Shown piece by piece: positions 42,140-51,343 of a DNA stretch of 64,000 nucleotides. The notes beneath the pieces are model-generated. The model did not search any database. It was not told the DNA's origin and was given only the letters and a program-made list of their open reading frames with translations. The stretch comes from Lachnospiraceae bacterium XPB1003. Lineage in GTDB: Bacteria > Bacillota > Clostridia > Lachnospirales > Lachnospiraceae. Each line of letters begins with the position of its first letter. The first letter of the stretch is position 1. The stretch is taken from contig FMVK01000013.1 in the NCBI GenBank assembly GCA_900102065.1, forward strand, positions 1 to 64,000, read 5' to 3'. Both the position numbers and the translations under genes were made by a program.

Positions 42140-42477
42140 TTTCAGCTTCCTTATCTCTCAAGTTATATTTCCGACTGTCCAAATCCAGCAACTCCCAAAA
42201 ACCCCGAAAATACACCCGTCTCTGAACCCTCACCCATATTACACTATTTTGACAATATATTTAACTCTCTGTGATGAATTCATTCATATTTTCCGGAACG
42301 GAGTTGCATTTATATAAACTCTTTATATATTAGTTTTTTGCCTCCTCATTGTCAAGAATAACTGCCTTATAACAGCTTTAAGATCAGCGTCTCGTAAATT
42401 GACATCCGCTATATTGCTGTTTTAAGAATTATGTTATAATTGAAGATATTTTGATCGATCTGCTGAGGGAGAGAGCA
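42140..42477 (+). promoter_or_regulatory. Intergenic region with extended -10 promoter for the diguanylate cyclase gene
   Basis: This 338-base stretch separates divergent genes. TGTTATAAT (42432-42440, hexamer 42435-42440) is an extended -10 box about 38 bases before the cyclase start; no clear -35 is present. Elsewhere it is AT-rich with no gene or strong hairpin that I can support. Confidence 0.5.
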
Positions 42478-44361
42478 TTGAAAAAACTTCTTTGTTTCCT
42501 GGGTGAATTAAATATCGACTTCCAGACTGATCTGGCCAAAGCACTGGCACAGACTGTTGATAAAAATGACTGCAGCATAGATTTCGTCGTCAACTTCAAT
42601 GTTGATGTTGCAAGCGTACTCTTCGGAGAACTTGAAAAGCGTATCATTTATATTCCGGATCTGGATTCCTACGACGGTATCATTATTTGCCCCGATACTT
42701 ATGGGATCCCGGGTCTTGATGAGATGATTGGTAATTACCTGGAAAAGAATGCTCACTGCCCCGTTGTTTCGGTACGGGTCGAAGATGACAGATTCTACAG
42801 CGTTCTCTATGACGATTATATTCCCATGTTTGAAATGACCGAGCACCTGATCGAGAAACACCATCTCACTCGTATCTGCTTCATGACTGGACGAATGGAA
42901 CTCAGTGATGCTCACGTCCGTCTCAGTGCCTACCTTGACGCAATGAAAAAACATAACATCGAGGTCACTCCGGGAATGATCTTCTATGGTGACTATTGGC
43001 GGGAAAAGGGCGATGAAGCGCTGGAATTCTTCCTTACAAAGAACGAGGAACGTCCCGAAGCGGTAGTCTGCTCCAATGACTATATGGCGATAGCTGTTGC
43101 CAATGCCGCCATCAAAAGAAATCTCAGAATACCGGATGACATAGTTATCACCGGTCTGGACGATATAGATGAAGCACGTTACTATATACCCTCAATCACA
43201 AGCATCCATCCTTCAACTGAACAGCTTGCCGATAAGATCATCACGATGTTAAAAAATGTCTGGTCCGGCAATGAACAGGATAAGATCAGTAAGCTTCCCC
43301 TTGAAAATATATACAGGAACAGCTGCGGATGTAAAAAAGATATCGACACAAGTCAGTTCCAAAAACTCTATCTCGAGAAGGAACTGTATGTTGCAGCACT
43401 CAACTTCAGCCCTTACTTCGGACTGGAATTCGAGAACGTTGATACATTCGAGGAACTTGTAAGAGCTGTCCATTTAAGACTTGCATATAAAGCCTACGGA
43501 AGCCCCGACGACTTCGGTACGATCTTTTTCTGTATGTGTGATGAATCCGAATACAATAAAGAAGATGCAGTTGAGAAACATCTCAATTGTACCGAATATA
43601 TGTATCTCAAAGCGATCATCTCCGGTGACACTGTAAGTCCCCATGATATCCGCTTCAAGCGAAGTGAACTGATCCCTGAGGAATACAGACGCAGATCATC
43701 ATCCCTGTTCATCTTCGATCTTCACAGCAAAGATGACTGCTACGGATATATCGCTATTCAAAATGATAACATCGAAAAAGTAAAGAATATAATCAAGCCT
43801 TTGGTATTCTCCATCAACAACGCTTTAGAGCGTATCAAGATGTACTCTGAGAATCAGGCTATCAATCAGATACGTGCCCAGTCTTACAACGATCCCCTCA
43901 CAGGTATTCCCAACCGCCGTGGAATGGAGCGTTATACAACGCGACTCATGGAGCGTCTCAGATATTCCGACGAGAAATACTGTCTCATGAGCATAGATAT
44001 GGATGGTCTGAAATATATCAACGATACTTTCGGACATCTTGAAGGTGACAGGGCACTCACCGCAGCTGCTAATCTGCTTAATGATGCAAAGCCTGACGGC
44101 GGAATAATCTGCAGAACAGGCGGTGACGAATTCGTAGCGATATTCATATCATCAGCGGAAAAGGATGCCACAGACTTCATAGCCAGAGTAGAAGACGCCA
44201 TCAAGGCAGCCAACTCAACCGGCGAATACCAATATGATCTGTCCGTCAGCATAGGTTATGAGTTCTGTAATAAAGACAGCGATATGCTCATGAGTCTTCA
44301 TATTGCAGACAATAAAATGTACGAATCCAAAAAGAAAAAAAAGAAAAACCGCAAAGACTGA
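42478..44361 (+). CDS. Diguanylate cyclase with LacI-like periplasmic-binding-fold sensor
   Basis: A 627-residue cytosolic protein. Residues 1-290 have the LacI/PurR ligand-binding fold without the HTH (PVVSVRVEDDRFYSVLYDDY, PEAVVCSNDYMAIAVANAAI, DDIVITGLDDIDEARYYIP, ending NSCGCKKD). A middle GAF-like part follows, then a GGDEF domain with DPLTGIPNRRGMERY, SIDMDGLKYINDTFGHLEGD and RTGGDEFVAIF (about residues 545-555). The signature is intact, so it should make c-di-GMP in response to a small ligand such as a sugar. The TTG start at 42478 follows AGGGAG. It ends at a strong terminator. The gene at 62334 is a paralogue. Confidence 0.92.
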   Translation: MKKLLCFLGELNIDFQTDLAKALAQTVDKNDCSIDFVVNFNVDVASVLFGELEKRIIYIPDLDSYDGIIICPDTYGIPGLDEMIGNYLEKNAHCPVVSVRVEDDRFYSVLYDDYIPMFEMTEHLIEKHHLTRICFMTGRMELSDAHVRLSAYLDAMKKHNIEVTPGMIFYGDYWREKGDEALEFFLTKNEERPEAVVCSNDYMAIAVANAAIKRNLRIPDDIVITGLDDIDEARYYIPSITSIHPSTEQLADKIITMLKNVWSGNEQDKISKLPLENIYRNSCGCKKDIDTSQFQKLYLEKELYVAALNFSPYFGLEFENVDTFEELVRAVHLRLAYKAYGSPDDFGTIFFCMCDESEYNKEDAVEKHLNCTEYMYLKAIISGDTVSPHDIRFKRSELIPEEYRRRSSSLFIFDLHSKDDCYGYIAIQNDNIEKVKNIIKPLVFSINNALERIKMYSENQAINQIRAQSYNDPLTGIPNRRGMERYTTRLMERLRYSDEKYCLMSIDMDGLKYINDTFGHLEGDRALTAAANLLNDAKPDGGIICRTGGDEFVAIFISSAEKDATDFIARVEDAIKAANSTGEYQYDLSVSIGYEFCNKDSDMLMSLHIADNKMYESKKKKKKNRKD

Positions 44362-44378
44362 TGTCTTGCGGTTTTTTC
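44346..44378. terminator. Bidirectional terminator
   Basis: AAACCGCAAAGAC pairs with GTCTTGCGGTTT (one bulge) across the cyclase stop codon, with T6 after it on the plus strand and A-rich flank before. It separates convergent genes. Confidence 0.88.
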
Positions 44379-44387
44379 TTTCTGTCA

Positions 44388-45365
44388 TCACTCCGTATCA
44401 AACACTCTGTTTACTGTCGCTTTATACTCCGCCAGATCATGCGCACGTCTGATGAGCCTTAATGTTTTCTCTGAGTCCTTTGTATTGGATGCCAGGAAGT
44501 TCCACAGCTCTTTCATCTTAAACAGAGTATTTCTTTCATCCTTATAGACACTGAAATATGCATCACACAAAGCTCTGACGTATTCTTTTAATCGGCTTAT
44601 ATATGTACCGTCAGCCTCTGTCCCTTTTATACGTTCCGCCAAAGCCGGATCTGCCAAAAGCCCTCTTCCTATCATTACAGCCTGAATCCCCGGATGATCC
44701 TTAAATATTTTTTCATAGTCCTGAGGACTCTTTATATCACCGTTATAGATAACGGGATGAGTGCTTTCTTCATACATATGATCAAATACATCCATATGTA
44801 CGCTCCCGCCGTAATACTCATCCTTAAGCCTCGGATGAATGATAAGCGTACTTATGGGGTAGCGGTTGTAGACCTTTAAGATATCCTCCGCTTCCGATAC
44901 AAATGACATACCGATACGAGTCTTAACACTTATCTCCGGTACTCTTCCGCCCTCGGGCCCTGCAGTCTCAAGCTCCTTAAAGAGGCTTTCAAAAAACGCA
45001 TCCAGCGCGCCTGTATCGGCTAACATCGCCGCGCCCCTTCCGCCTGCCGTAACTGTGCCTGACGGACAGCCACAGTTGATATTAATCTCCCCGTAACCGT
45101 ACTCCGTGCAAAGCTTCACTGCCGTATGTGCAGTCCTTATGGGATCTTTTGACAGGAGCTGTGGTATAAGGGTTATCCCTCTATTATTTTCCGGATCTAT
45201 ATCACGCCTGTATTTCGGTGGAAGCTTATCCTTTTGAGATGTAGGTATGAAAGGGGAATAGAACCTGTCTATCCCCCCAAAGAATCTGTTATATACGTTT
45301 CTGAAAATATAGCCTGTGATCCCTTCCATCGGGGCAAAACAGACTTCTGTTTTTATATCACTCAT
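44388..45365 (-). CDS. dus: tRNA-dihydrouridine synthase
   Basis: A 325-residue Dus flavoenzyme that reduces uridine in the tRNA D loop. FMN-binding start CFAPMEGITGYIFRN, the catalytic Cys in NINCGCPSGTV, VKTRIGM, IIHPRLKDEYYGG and the phosphate loop VMIGRGLLADPAL are all present. It is transcribed alone, divergently from an XRE gene, with no clear Shine-Dalgarno before the ATG. Confidence 0.92.
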   Translation of the reverse strand: MSDIKTEVCFAPMEGITGYIFRNVYNRFFGGIDRFYSPFIPTSQKDKLPPKYRRDIDPENNRGITLIPQLLSKDPIRTAHTAVKLCTEYGYGEININCGCPSGTVTAGGRGAAMLADTGALDAFFESLFKELETAGPEGGRVPEISVKTRIGMSFVSEAEDILKVYNRYPISTLIIHPRLKDEYYGGSVHMDVFDHMYEESTHPVIYNGDIKSPQDYEKIFKDHPGIQAVMIGRGLLADPALAERIKGTEADGTYISRLKEYVRALCDAYFSVYKDERNTLFKMKELWNFLASNTKDSEKTLRLIRRAHDLAEYKATVNRVFDTE

Positions 45366-45375
45366 TTATGAATAC

Positions 45376-45404
45376 TGGACATACATAATGTGCTCATGTA
45401 TACT
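45376..45404 (+). promoter_or_regulatory. Promoter of the XRE gene at 45475
   Basis: -35 TGGACA (45376-45381) and -10 TATACT (45399-45404), 17 bp apart, about 70 bases before the start. Confidence 0.6.
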
Positions 45405-45474
45405 AATATGATACAAAGTGATCCGATCGAATATGTATCTCATATACATGTTACTGATATTGGGAGGGGCAAAA

Positions 45475-45858
45475 ATGAAATCTACCGTAAAAAAAACCGT
45501 AAAAAAGAATACAAAGACATCTGCACAAAAACGCAAGGCTAAAGTCGATACGGATAGTTACGGCAAGATCATAAAGGATCTCCGTATTGAATGCGGTCTG
45601 ACCCAGAGCAAGGTTGCCGAAGCCCTTGGTGTTACCCCCGGCTACATCAGCAACGTTGAGAACAACCGTGCCTCAATGTCGCTTAAGATCCTTATCTACT
45701 ACGCAAAACTCACCGGGAGAACCCTGGATGATATCGTAGGACTACTGGAGCCTTCGTATACTCAGGATTCTCTCGATAAGAAGATATCACATCTTACTTC
45801 ATCCATGACTCCCGCTGAGAAAAAAAGACTCATCAAGATGATAGAGCTGATGCGTTAG
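45475..45858 (+). CDS. XRE-family transcriptional regulator with basic N-terminus
   Basis: A 127-residue regulator. A lysine-rich N-terminal tail (KSTVKKTVKKNTKTSAQKRK) precedes a Cro/C1-type HTH (KIIKDLRIECGLTQSKVAEALGVTPGYISNVENNRASMS). The start at 45475 follows GGGAGG. The last residues (SSMTPAEKKRLIKMIELMR) resemble the end of many clostridial XRE regulators. Target unknown. Confidence 0.85.
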   Translation: MKSTVKKTVKKNTKTSAQKRKAKVDTDSYGKIIKDLRIECGLTQSKVAEALGVTPGYISNVENNRASMSLKILIYYAKLTGRTLDDIVGLLEPSYTQDSLDKKISHLTSSMTPAEKKRLIKMIELMR

Positions 45859-45860
45859 GA

Positions 45861-46127
45861 TCACATCATCTGGAGAGAACGTGCCTTTATCTCGGGGTAC
45901 TCGAATATTCCATCCTGACCTGACAGCAGGATATTCATGATAACTCCGCAGACAGCTCCTGCCTCTTCTTTATTCTTCTCTTCAGAGAACTGTATCTTCT
46001 GACCGCCCTTTGTATTGATAACAAGCCTGTAAAGACTTCCGCCGTAGTTACCTGCGGCTGCAAGCTGCATGCTGTCTATGCAGTCTCCGTTAACGATACT
46101 ACCGTCCTGTGCAGCAAAAAATTTCAT
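45861..46127 (-). CDS. Small hypothetical protein
   Basis: An 88-residue protein (MKFFAAQDGSIVNGDCIDSM, YRLVINTKGGQKIQFS, ICGVIMNILLSGQDG-like middle) with an AAGGAGAAG site before its ATG. No family recognised. It is convergent with the XRE gene with almost no spacing. Confidence 0.65.
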   Translation of the reverse strand: MKFFAAQDGSIVNGDCIDSMQLAAAGNYGGSLYRLVINTKGGQKIQFSEEKNKEEAGAVCGVIMNILLSGQDGIFEYPEIKARSLQMM

Positions 46128-46242
46128 GACACTTCTCCTTTTTCTGCTTAATTTATATAAGTATAACTTATATTAAAAAACATATTTCGCTAAAATTTTA
46201 CTGTTATATTTATCAGCTATTTCAGACGTATCTTATCCTGAT

Positions 46243-47508
46243 TTACGCCTTCTTAAGGTTACTCCTTATCCTTAAGATATCGCCTTCCTCCGGAAGCTCC
46301 TCCAGCTCAAGCCATATTTCCTGCCCGGGATGGGGGCATGCATCAACAGGATGCTTATCCGCATCATACATATGCAGGACTTTGACACTGATATCGCGGC
46401 CGTCTGTCTTCATTATCTCTATCACATCACCTGTGCAGAACTTATTTTTCTGATATATCTTAGCCAGTCCGTCACGCACCTCAGCCACGATCCCCAGATA
46501 AACAGACTCGCTTACGTAAGTATTGCTCTCGTAAATCTGGCTGTTCTCATCAGGTTTTCCAAAGTAGAAGCCTGTTGAGAACTGTCTGTACGTACACTGT
46601 GATATTTCTTCTTTCAGCCAGTCCAGATGCGCTCTGTAAGTCTCTTCGCTTTCGAGGCACCAGTCTATTGCCTTTCTGTATGTCCTGGCCGCAGATGCAA
46701 CATAGAGAGCAGTCTTCATTCTTCCCTCTATCTTGTAACTGTCTATTCCCGCATCCAGCATTTCAGGGATATGCTCCACCATGCACAGATCCTTGGAATT
46801 GAATATAAACGTACCTCTCTCATTCTCTTCTATGGGAAGATACTGCCCCGGTCTGCTCTCTTCCGCCACAGCATATTTCCATCTGCAGGGATGGGTACAT
46901 GCGCCTCTGTTGGCATCCCGTCCTGTAAAATAGTTGGAAAGAAGGCAGCGACCCGAATAAGAGATGCACATGGCTCCGTGGATGAAACTCTCTACTTCCA
47001 TGTCCTCAGGAATATTGTCCTTTATCTCTCTGATCTCCTTAAGCGACAACTCTCTTGCAGTAACCGCCCTCTTCGCTCCCTGCTCATACCAGAAGCGGAA
47101 TGTGCCATAGTTTGTATTATTAGCCTGAGTGGAAACATGGATATCTATCTCGGGGCATACACGCCTTGCGATCATAAACATTCCGGGATCGGATATAATC
47201 ATCGCATCGGGCTTTATAGCCTTAAGCTCTTCAAAATATCTTTCCGCTTCCTTAAGATCGCCGTTATGAGCAAGTATATTAGCAGTCACATGGACCTTAA
47301 CACCGTGAGCATGGGCATAGGCAACGCCTGCCTCCATATCTTCACGTGAAAAATTCTTCGCCTTGGCGCGGAGACTGAACACCTCACCTCCGACATAAAC
47401 CGCATCGGCGCCGTAATTGACTGCTGCCTTTAAAACCTCCAGACTTCCCGCAGGAAGCAGAAGCTCGGGCTTTTTCCATTTTCTTTTTTTATTATTTTCT
47501 TCTGTCAT
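46243..47508 (-). CDS. trhP: Peptidase U32-family tRNA hydroxylation protein TrhP
   Basis: A 421-residue U32 protein, of the group that hydroxylates U34 of tRNAs to ho5U. The signature ESFIHGAMCISYSGRCLLSNY is followed by a cysteine set (RGACTHPCRWKY, then TYR-rich region), plus PELLLPAGSLEVLKAAVNYGADAVYVGG at the start. The next-upstream gene encodes a TrmR-like methyltransferase that would convert ho5U to mo5U, so pathway partners are adjacent. It overlaps or abuts trmR's end (one base apart). Confidence 0.9.
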   Translation of the reverse strand: MTEENNKKRKWKKPELLLPAGSLEVLKAAVNYGADAVYVGGEVFSLRAKAKNFSREDMEAGVAYAHAHGVKVHVTANILAHNGDLKEAERYFEELKAIKPDAMIISDPGMFMIARRVCPEIDIHVSTQANNTNYGTFRFWYEQGAKRAVTARELSLKEIREIKDNIPEDMEVESFIHGAMCISYSGRCLLSNYFTGRDANRGACTHPCRWKYAVAEESRPGQYLPIEENERGTFIFNSKDLCMVEHIPEMLDAGIDSYKIEGRMKTALYVASAARTYRKAIDWCLESEETYRAHLDWLKEEISQCTYRQFSTGFYFGKPDENSQIYESNTYVSESVYLGIVAEVRDGLAKIYQKNKFCTGDVIEIMKTDGRDISVKVLHMYDADKHPVDACPHPGQEIWLELEELPEEGDILRIRSNLKKA

Positions 47509-48186
47509 TTATAATTTTACCGTTACTGCAGTACCATCGCCTTCCGCCAGTATAAGCGTATTCAGGTCATCCCTGTGAGTCAGTTCATAGAGGTAATCCC
47601 TCATCCTCGAATGGATGGTCCTGTCGCGTCTGCGTACAGCATATCTTGATTCCAGTATGTCGCCGTCATGCATGATATTATCGGATATAAGCAGTCCGCC
47701 CTTTCGAAGCAGCCTTAAAACATCCGGAAGCCACTGTAGGTACTGTGCCTTGGCGGCATCCATAAATACTATATCAAACGAGCCCTCAAGCCTCGCCAAT
47801 GCATCGTCTGCATCTTCTTCAAGAAGAGTGATAAATTCCGAAGCATTACATTCCATAAAATTTTTCTTTGCTATCGGTATCCTCTTCTCATATTTTTCTA
47901 TCGTGGTTATATGCGCCTTTTTTCCTGACGCTTCCCACATCGCGAGTGCCGAAAAACCTGTCGCAGTACCGACTTCCAGTATCTTATCCGCACCTGTCAT
48001 ACGGACAAAAAACGAAAGTATGCGTCTCGTCCCCTCGCGTATTATCGGAATCCCCCCTTCAAGGGATTCCCTTCTGATCTGTTCAAGCCATTCAGGCATT
48101 CCGGGATCCAGTGATTCAAAGTATGACTCAAGCCTTGAATTCATACTTACCGCAATGTCTGAAAGATTACTCTCCTCCAATTTCAT
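47509..48186 (-). CDS. trmR: O-methyltransferase TrmR (tRNA 5-hydroxyuridine methyltransferase)
   Basis: A family-3 O-methyltransferase of about 225 residues: ADKILEVGTATGFSALAMW (SAM motif I), ITTIEKYEKRIPIAKKNF, FDIVFMDAAKAQYLQWLP and GGLLISDNIMHDG, matching YrrM/TrmR, which methylates ho5U34 to mo5U34. The start is uncertain because the gene begins within the MltG-like gene's 3' end; ATG at 48186 is used here, and a TTG two codons later is also possible. It is adjacent to trhP. Confidence 0.85.
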   Translation of the reverse strand: MKLEESNLSDIAVSMNSRLESYFESLDPGMPEWLEQIRRESLEGGIPIIREGTRRILSFFVRMTGADKILEVGTATGFSALAMWEASGKKAHITTIEKYEKRIPIAKKNFMECNASEFITLLEEDADDALARLEGSFDIVFMDAAKAQYLQWLPDVLRLLRKGGLLISDNIMHDGDILESRYAVRRRDRTIHSRMRDYLYELTHRDDLNTLILAEGDGTAVTVKL

Positions 48187-48643
48187 CCTCCGATGCGGAG
48201 CCGCCTTCTTCATCAAGCGGCTTTGAAGCTTCGCTGTTACCGCTTTCGATCATATCCGACAGATCATCTTCTTCCCCTGATCCGGCAGCCATGACCGCCA
48301 TCATCTCATCGGGTGTCATGGACGTATTGAGCTCGTAAATTCCGGGTTGGAGTCTCTCATGGTAATCTGAAAACATCTCGTGAGCATAGAAAAGAAACGC
48401 GCTTCTGATCAGGCCCTTTTCCTCAAGGATCTCCCCGATCTCCATAACGGACTTGCCCTCTACGATAGCTACGGACATGGTCATTCCTGGCTCCGGTGAT
48501 ACCGGTTCCTCCGCAAAGACACGATATCCGAAATCATATGCTTTACCTGCCCACTTATATACAAGTGATACGATAAACATGACCATTACTATCGATATGA
48601 CTATCTTAACTATTGTCCAAACAATCTTCTTACTGCTCATCAC
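48167..48643 (-). CDS. MltG-like protein lacking the catalytic domain
   Basis: A 158-residue single-span protein. The membrane helix (IVKIVISIVMVMFIVSLVY) is followed by the LysM-like lead-in of MltG (SVAIVEGKSVMEIGEILEEKGLIRSAFLFYAHE, LQPGIYELNTSMTPDEMMAVM), but the lytic transglycosylase domain of about 200 residues with its catalytic Glu is missing. The tail is acidic and low-complexity. In Bacillus, mltG sits just before yrrM, so position supports homology. It overlaps ylbF and trmR. Confidence 0.8.
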   Translation of the reverse strand: MMSSKKIVWTIVKIVISIVMVMFIVSLVYKWAGKAYDFGYRVFAEEPVSPEPGMTMSVAIVEGKSVMEIGEILEEKGLIRSAFLFYAHEMFSDYHERLQPGIYELNTSMTPDEMMAVMAAGSGEEDDLSDMIESGNSEASKPLDEEGGSASEDEIGGE

Positions 48644-48966
48644 TCAAAATCTATGCCTCTAACCAATCTGGTATTAATCTCCTGGATCATCCTGCAAAGC
48701 CCAAGTTCCGCATCAAGGAAAGCCCTGACCCTGGGTTCCTCCGTCAACTCCAGATTGTCTTCCTGAAACTTTTCGATCCTGTCCTGCAGCGTGCCGTCGT
48801 CCGGCTGCTGGTTCAGCTTGTAACTCTCTATACGGAACACGTTGACACGTCTGAAGAGCTCAGGTTCCGCCTTCAGCGTCTTCTTGCACCTGTCGTACTC
48901 CTTATAGATATTTGAGTGTTTTACAGCTTCGACAAGAACGTAAAGTTCATTTTCAACTTCAACCAT
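48640..48966 (-). CDS. YlbF/YmcA-family regulator
   Basis: A 108-residue, all-helical protein of the YlbF/YmcA (DUF964) family (VKHSNIYKEYDRCKKTLKAEPEL, FLDAELGLCRMIQEI). In Bacillus, YlbF and YmcA act in the Y-complex with RNase Y and influence mRNA maturation. The gene directly follows RNase J here, giving an RNA-metabolism context. It overlaps the MltG-like gene by four bases. Confidence 0.85.
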   Translation of the reverse strand: MVEVENELYVLVEAVKHSNIYKEYDRCKKTLKAEPELFRRVNVFRIESYKLNQQPDDGTLQDRIEKFQEDNLELTEEPRVRAFLDAELGLCRMIQEINTRLVRGIDFE

Positions 48967-48967
48967 A

Positions 48968-50644
48968 TCAGTCAGCCTCTAAGATAACCGGCAGTACCAT
49001 CGGTCTGCGCTTTGTTTTCTTCCAGATAAACTCCGTAACGGCATCCTTGATATTATTCCTCAATCTGCCGTGATCAACATTCTCGTTGCATCTCTCATAA
49101 TAATCCACAACGGAATCATCAACTACCATACGAATGTCCTCAAGAAGTTCATCCGCTTCCTTCACATATACGAATCCCCTGGTGATGATCTCCGGTCCGG
49201 ATACCACTCTTTCCTCTGCATCTATAGCCATTACTATGACCATGATACCGTCTGCCGCAAGCTTCTGTCGGTCACGCAGTACGGCGTTACCCACATCACC
49301 TACTCCGAGGCCGTCTACAAATACCACGCCTCTCTGAACCTGTGATACTATATCGGCTTTCTCATTCTCAAACTCCAGCACGTCTCCGCTGTGCATGATG
49401 ATGATATGATCACTGTCATATCCGAGAGACTCCGCTATCTTTGCCTGAGCCTTCAGATGTCTGTACTCGCCGTGAACAGGCAGAGCGTACTTCGGTCTGG
49501 TAAGCGAATATATAAGCTTGATCTCTTCCGTGCACGCATGTCCCGATACATGTGTATCCTGGAAAATAACATCCGCACCCTTAAGGAAGATCTCGTTAAT
49601 GATCTTGGTCACCGGCTTCTCATTTCCGGGGATGGGATGTGACGAAAATACCACTGCATCCCTGGGGGTGATCACAACCTTCTTATGAGTTCCGTTTGCC
49701 ATTCTCGAAAGAGCCGCAAGGCGTTCACCCTGGCTTCCCGTGGTGATGATGACCTGCTTCTCATCCGGATAATCCCTGAGTTTGTCAAGATCCACAAAGG
49801 TATCTTCCGGGGCGCTGAGTCTTTCGAGATTAAGCGCTGTCTCGATTATGCTGACCATGCTGCGTCCCTCTATGGCAACCTTTCTGCCATACTCATGGGC
49901 TATGTTTATTATCTGCTGAACTCTGTCAACGTTGGATGCAAAAGTAGCAATGATGAGCCTTTTATGCTTCTGCTCCTCAAAGATATTCCTGAGAGTATTC
50001 CCAACGGTCCTCTCAGAGGGCGTAAAGCCCGGACGCTCCGCATTGGTGCTGTCACACATAAGGGCCAGCACTCCTTTTTTGCCAAGCTCACCGAATCTCT
50101 GCAGATCTATTGCATCACCGAATACGGGAGTATAGTCTACTTTGAAGTCACCCGTATGAACGATGATACCCTGCGGTGTGTAAATTGCCAACGCAGCAGC
50201 ATCAACGATGCTGTGATTGGTACGAATAAATTCCACATGCAACGCGCCGAGGGTTATGGTCTGGCCGAAGTTGATGGTCTTACGGATCGTGCTGTCCATG
50301 AGTCCATGCTCCTCAAGCTTACGCTCGATGATCCCCATTGTAAGCCTTGTAGCATACACCGGAACATTTATCTGCTTCAGTATGTAAGGAAGTGCTCCGA
50401 TGTGATCCTCATGTCCGTGAGTGATAACGAAACCCTTCACCTTTTCTATATTCTCCTGAAGATATGTCACATCCGGGATCACAAGATCAACACCGTACAT
50501 ATCGTCTTCCGGAAAACCAAGTCCACAGTCAACGACGATTATGCTGTCCTCATACTCGATGACCGTGATGTTCATTCCAATCTGTTCAAGACCGCCTAAG
50601 GGAATGATCCTAAGCGGAGATGCACCTTCTGTACTTTTTTTCAA
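48968..50644 (-). CDS. rnj: Ribonuclease J
   Basis: A 558-residue RNase J, a 5'-3' exo- and endoribonuclease with a metallo-beta-lactamase/beta-CASP core. The zinc motif is THGHEDHIGALPYIL. Further hallmarks are HTGDFKVDY, LMCDSTNAERPGFTPSE, TTGSQGERLAALSRMA, the HVSGHAC motif and ALPVHGEYRHL. The C-terminal domain ends RRPMVLPVILEAD. AAGAAAAAGA upstream is weak. It lies between DUF1292 and ylbF genes. Confidence 0.96.
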   Translation of the reverse strand: MKKSTEGASPLRIIPLGGLEQIGMNITVIEYEDSIIVVDCGLGFPEDDMYGVDLVIPDVTYLQENIEKVKGFVITHGHEDHIGALPYILKQINVPVYATRLTMGIIERKLEEHGLMDSTIRKTINFGQTITLGALHVEFIRTNHSIVDAAALAIYTPQGIIVHTGDFKVDYTPVFGDAIDLQRFGELGKKGVLALMCDSTNAERPGFTPSERTVGNTLRNIFEEQKHKRLIIATFASNVDRVQQIINIAHEYGRKVAIEGRSMVSIIETALNLERLSAPEDTFVDLDKLRDYPDEKQVIITTGSQGERLAALSRMANGTHKKVVITPRDAVVFSSHPIPGNEKPVTKIINEIFLKGADVIFQDTHVSGHACTEEIKLIYSLTRPKYALPVHGEYRHLKAQAKIAESLGYDSDHIIIMHSGDVLEFENEKADIVSQVQRGVVFVDGLGVGDVGNAVLRDRQKLAADGIMVIVMAIDAEERVVSGPEIITRGFVYVKEADELLEDIRMVVDDSVVDYYERCNENVDHGRLRNNIKDAVTEFIWKKTKRRPMVLPVILEAD

Positions 50645-50661
50645 AATCTTTCTCTCTGATA

Positions 50662-50925
50662 TCAGCTGATGTCGGTATCATCCAGCAGGCCTTCAAATAT
50701 CTGACTTACGGCCTCCAGTTCTGTTTCATCCGACACTATAGTAAAAACAGCCTCAGTATCCTCCTTCCCTGATTCATCTTTTAAAATATAAGCCTCTGCA
50801 TCGCCCTCGGGCTTATCTGCCGCAAGGTAATAGCTGACGCCTCCTAAAGTTGTCTGTTCGACAACGTAAAGTTCTATCTCGCTTCCGTCATCGGAAGTCA
50901 TTGTTATCTTACTTTTTTCGTTCAT
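50662..50925 (-). CDS. DUF1292-family small protein
   Basis: An 87-residue acidic protein (KITMTSDDGSEIELYVVEQTTLGGVSYYLAAD, ILKDESG) of the DUF1292 family, usually encoded between ruvX and rnj as here. It overlaps the ruvX stop. Function unknown. Confidence 0.9.
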   Translation of the reverse strand: MNEKSKITMTSDDGSEIELYVVEQTTLGGVSYYLAADKPEGDAEAYILKDESGKEDTEAVFTIVSDETELEAVSQIFEGLLDDTDIS

Positions 50926-51343
50926 TCTCTGTCCTGTCCAGATAGTTCTGCAATATTATCATCGCAGCTATCTCGTCAACATATTCTTTGAAATTCTCAC
51001 GTCTGATTCCGGTCTCACGCATATATTCCTCTGCTTCCACCGTTGTGAGTCTTTCGTCCTGCATATGAACCGGAAGTCCCGTCCTGCGCTCAAGCATCTC
51101 CTTGAACTCAAGCGTCTTCCTGACTCTCTCTCCGTCACTTCCGTCCATGTTCTTGGGATCACCGAGAACTATCTCTGTAACCTCATTCTCAAGGATAAGT
51201 TCTTCAATACGTGCGAGAGTCTTGCGAAGCTTGTCGGGCCTCTCACGCCTTATTATCTCTTTGCCCTGAGCAGTGATAAGAAGCGGATCGCTGATGGCCA
51301 CGCCCACAGTCTTACTGCCGAAATCGAGTCCGATTATCCTCAT
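50909..51343 (-). CDS. ruvX: RuvX/YqgF Holliday-junction resolvase-like nuclease
   Basis: A 144-residue RNase H-fold protein: MRIIGLDFGSKTVGVAISD (first catalytic Asp), IVLGDPKNMDGSDGERV, MQDERLTTVEAE (Glu) and YVDEIAAMIILQNYL (last Asp). Members act in pre-16S rRNA processing or junction resolution. It overlaps ireB and the DUF1292 gene by a few bases each, in the common ireB-ruvX-DUF1292 order. Confidence 0.95.
   Translation of the reverse strand: MRIIGLDFGSKTVGVAISDPLLITAQGKEIIRRERPDKLRKTLARIEELILENEVTEIVLGDPKNMDGSDGERVRKTLEFKEMLERRTGLPVHMQDERLTTVEAEEYMRETGIRRENFKEYVDEIAAMIILQNYLDRTENERKK

Noticed and set aside
49685-50599. A long plus-strand open frame opposite RNase J.
   Set aside because: No ribosome site or domain; RNase J on the other strand accounts for the reading frame.
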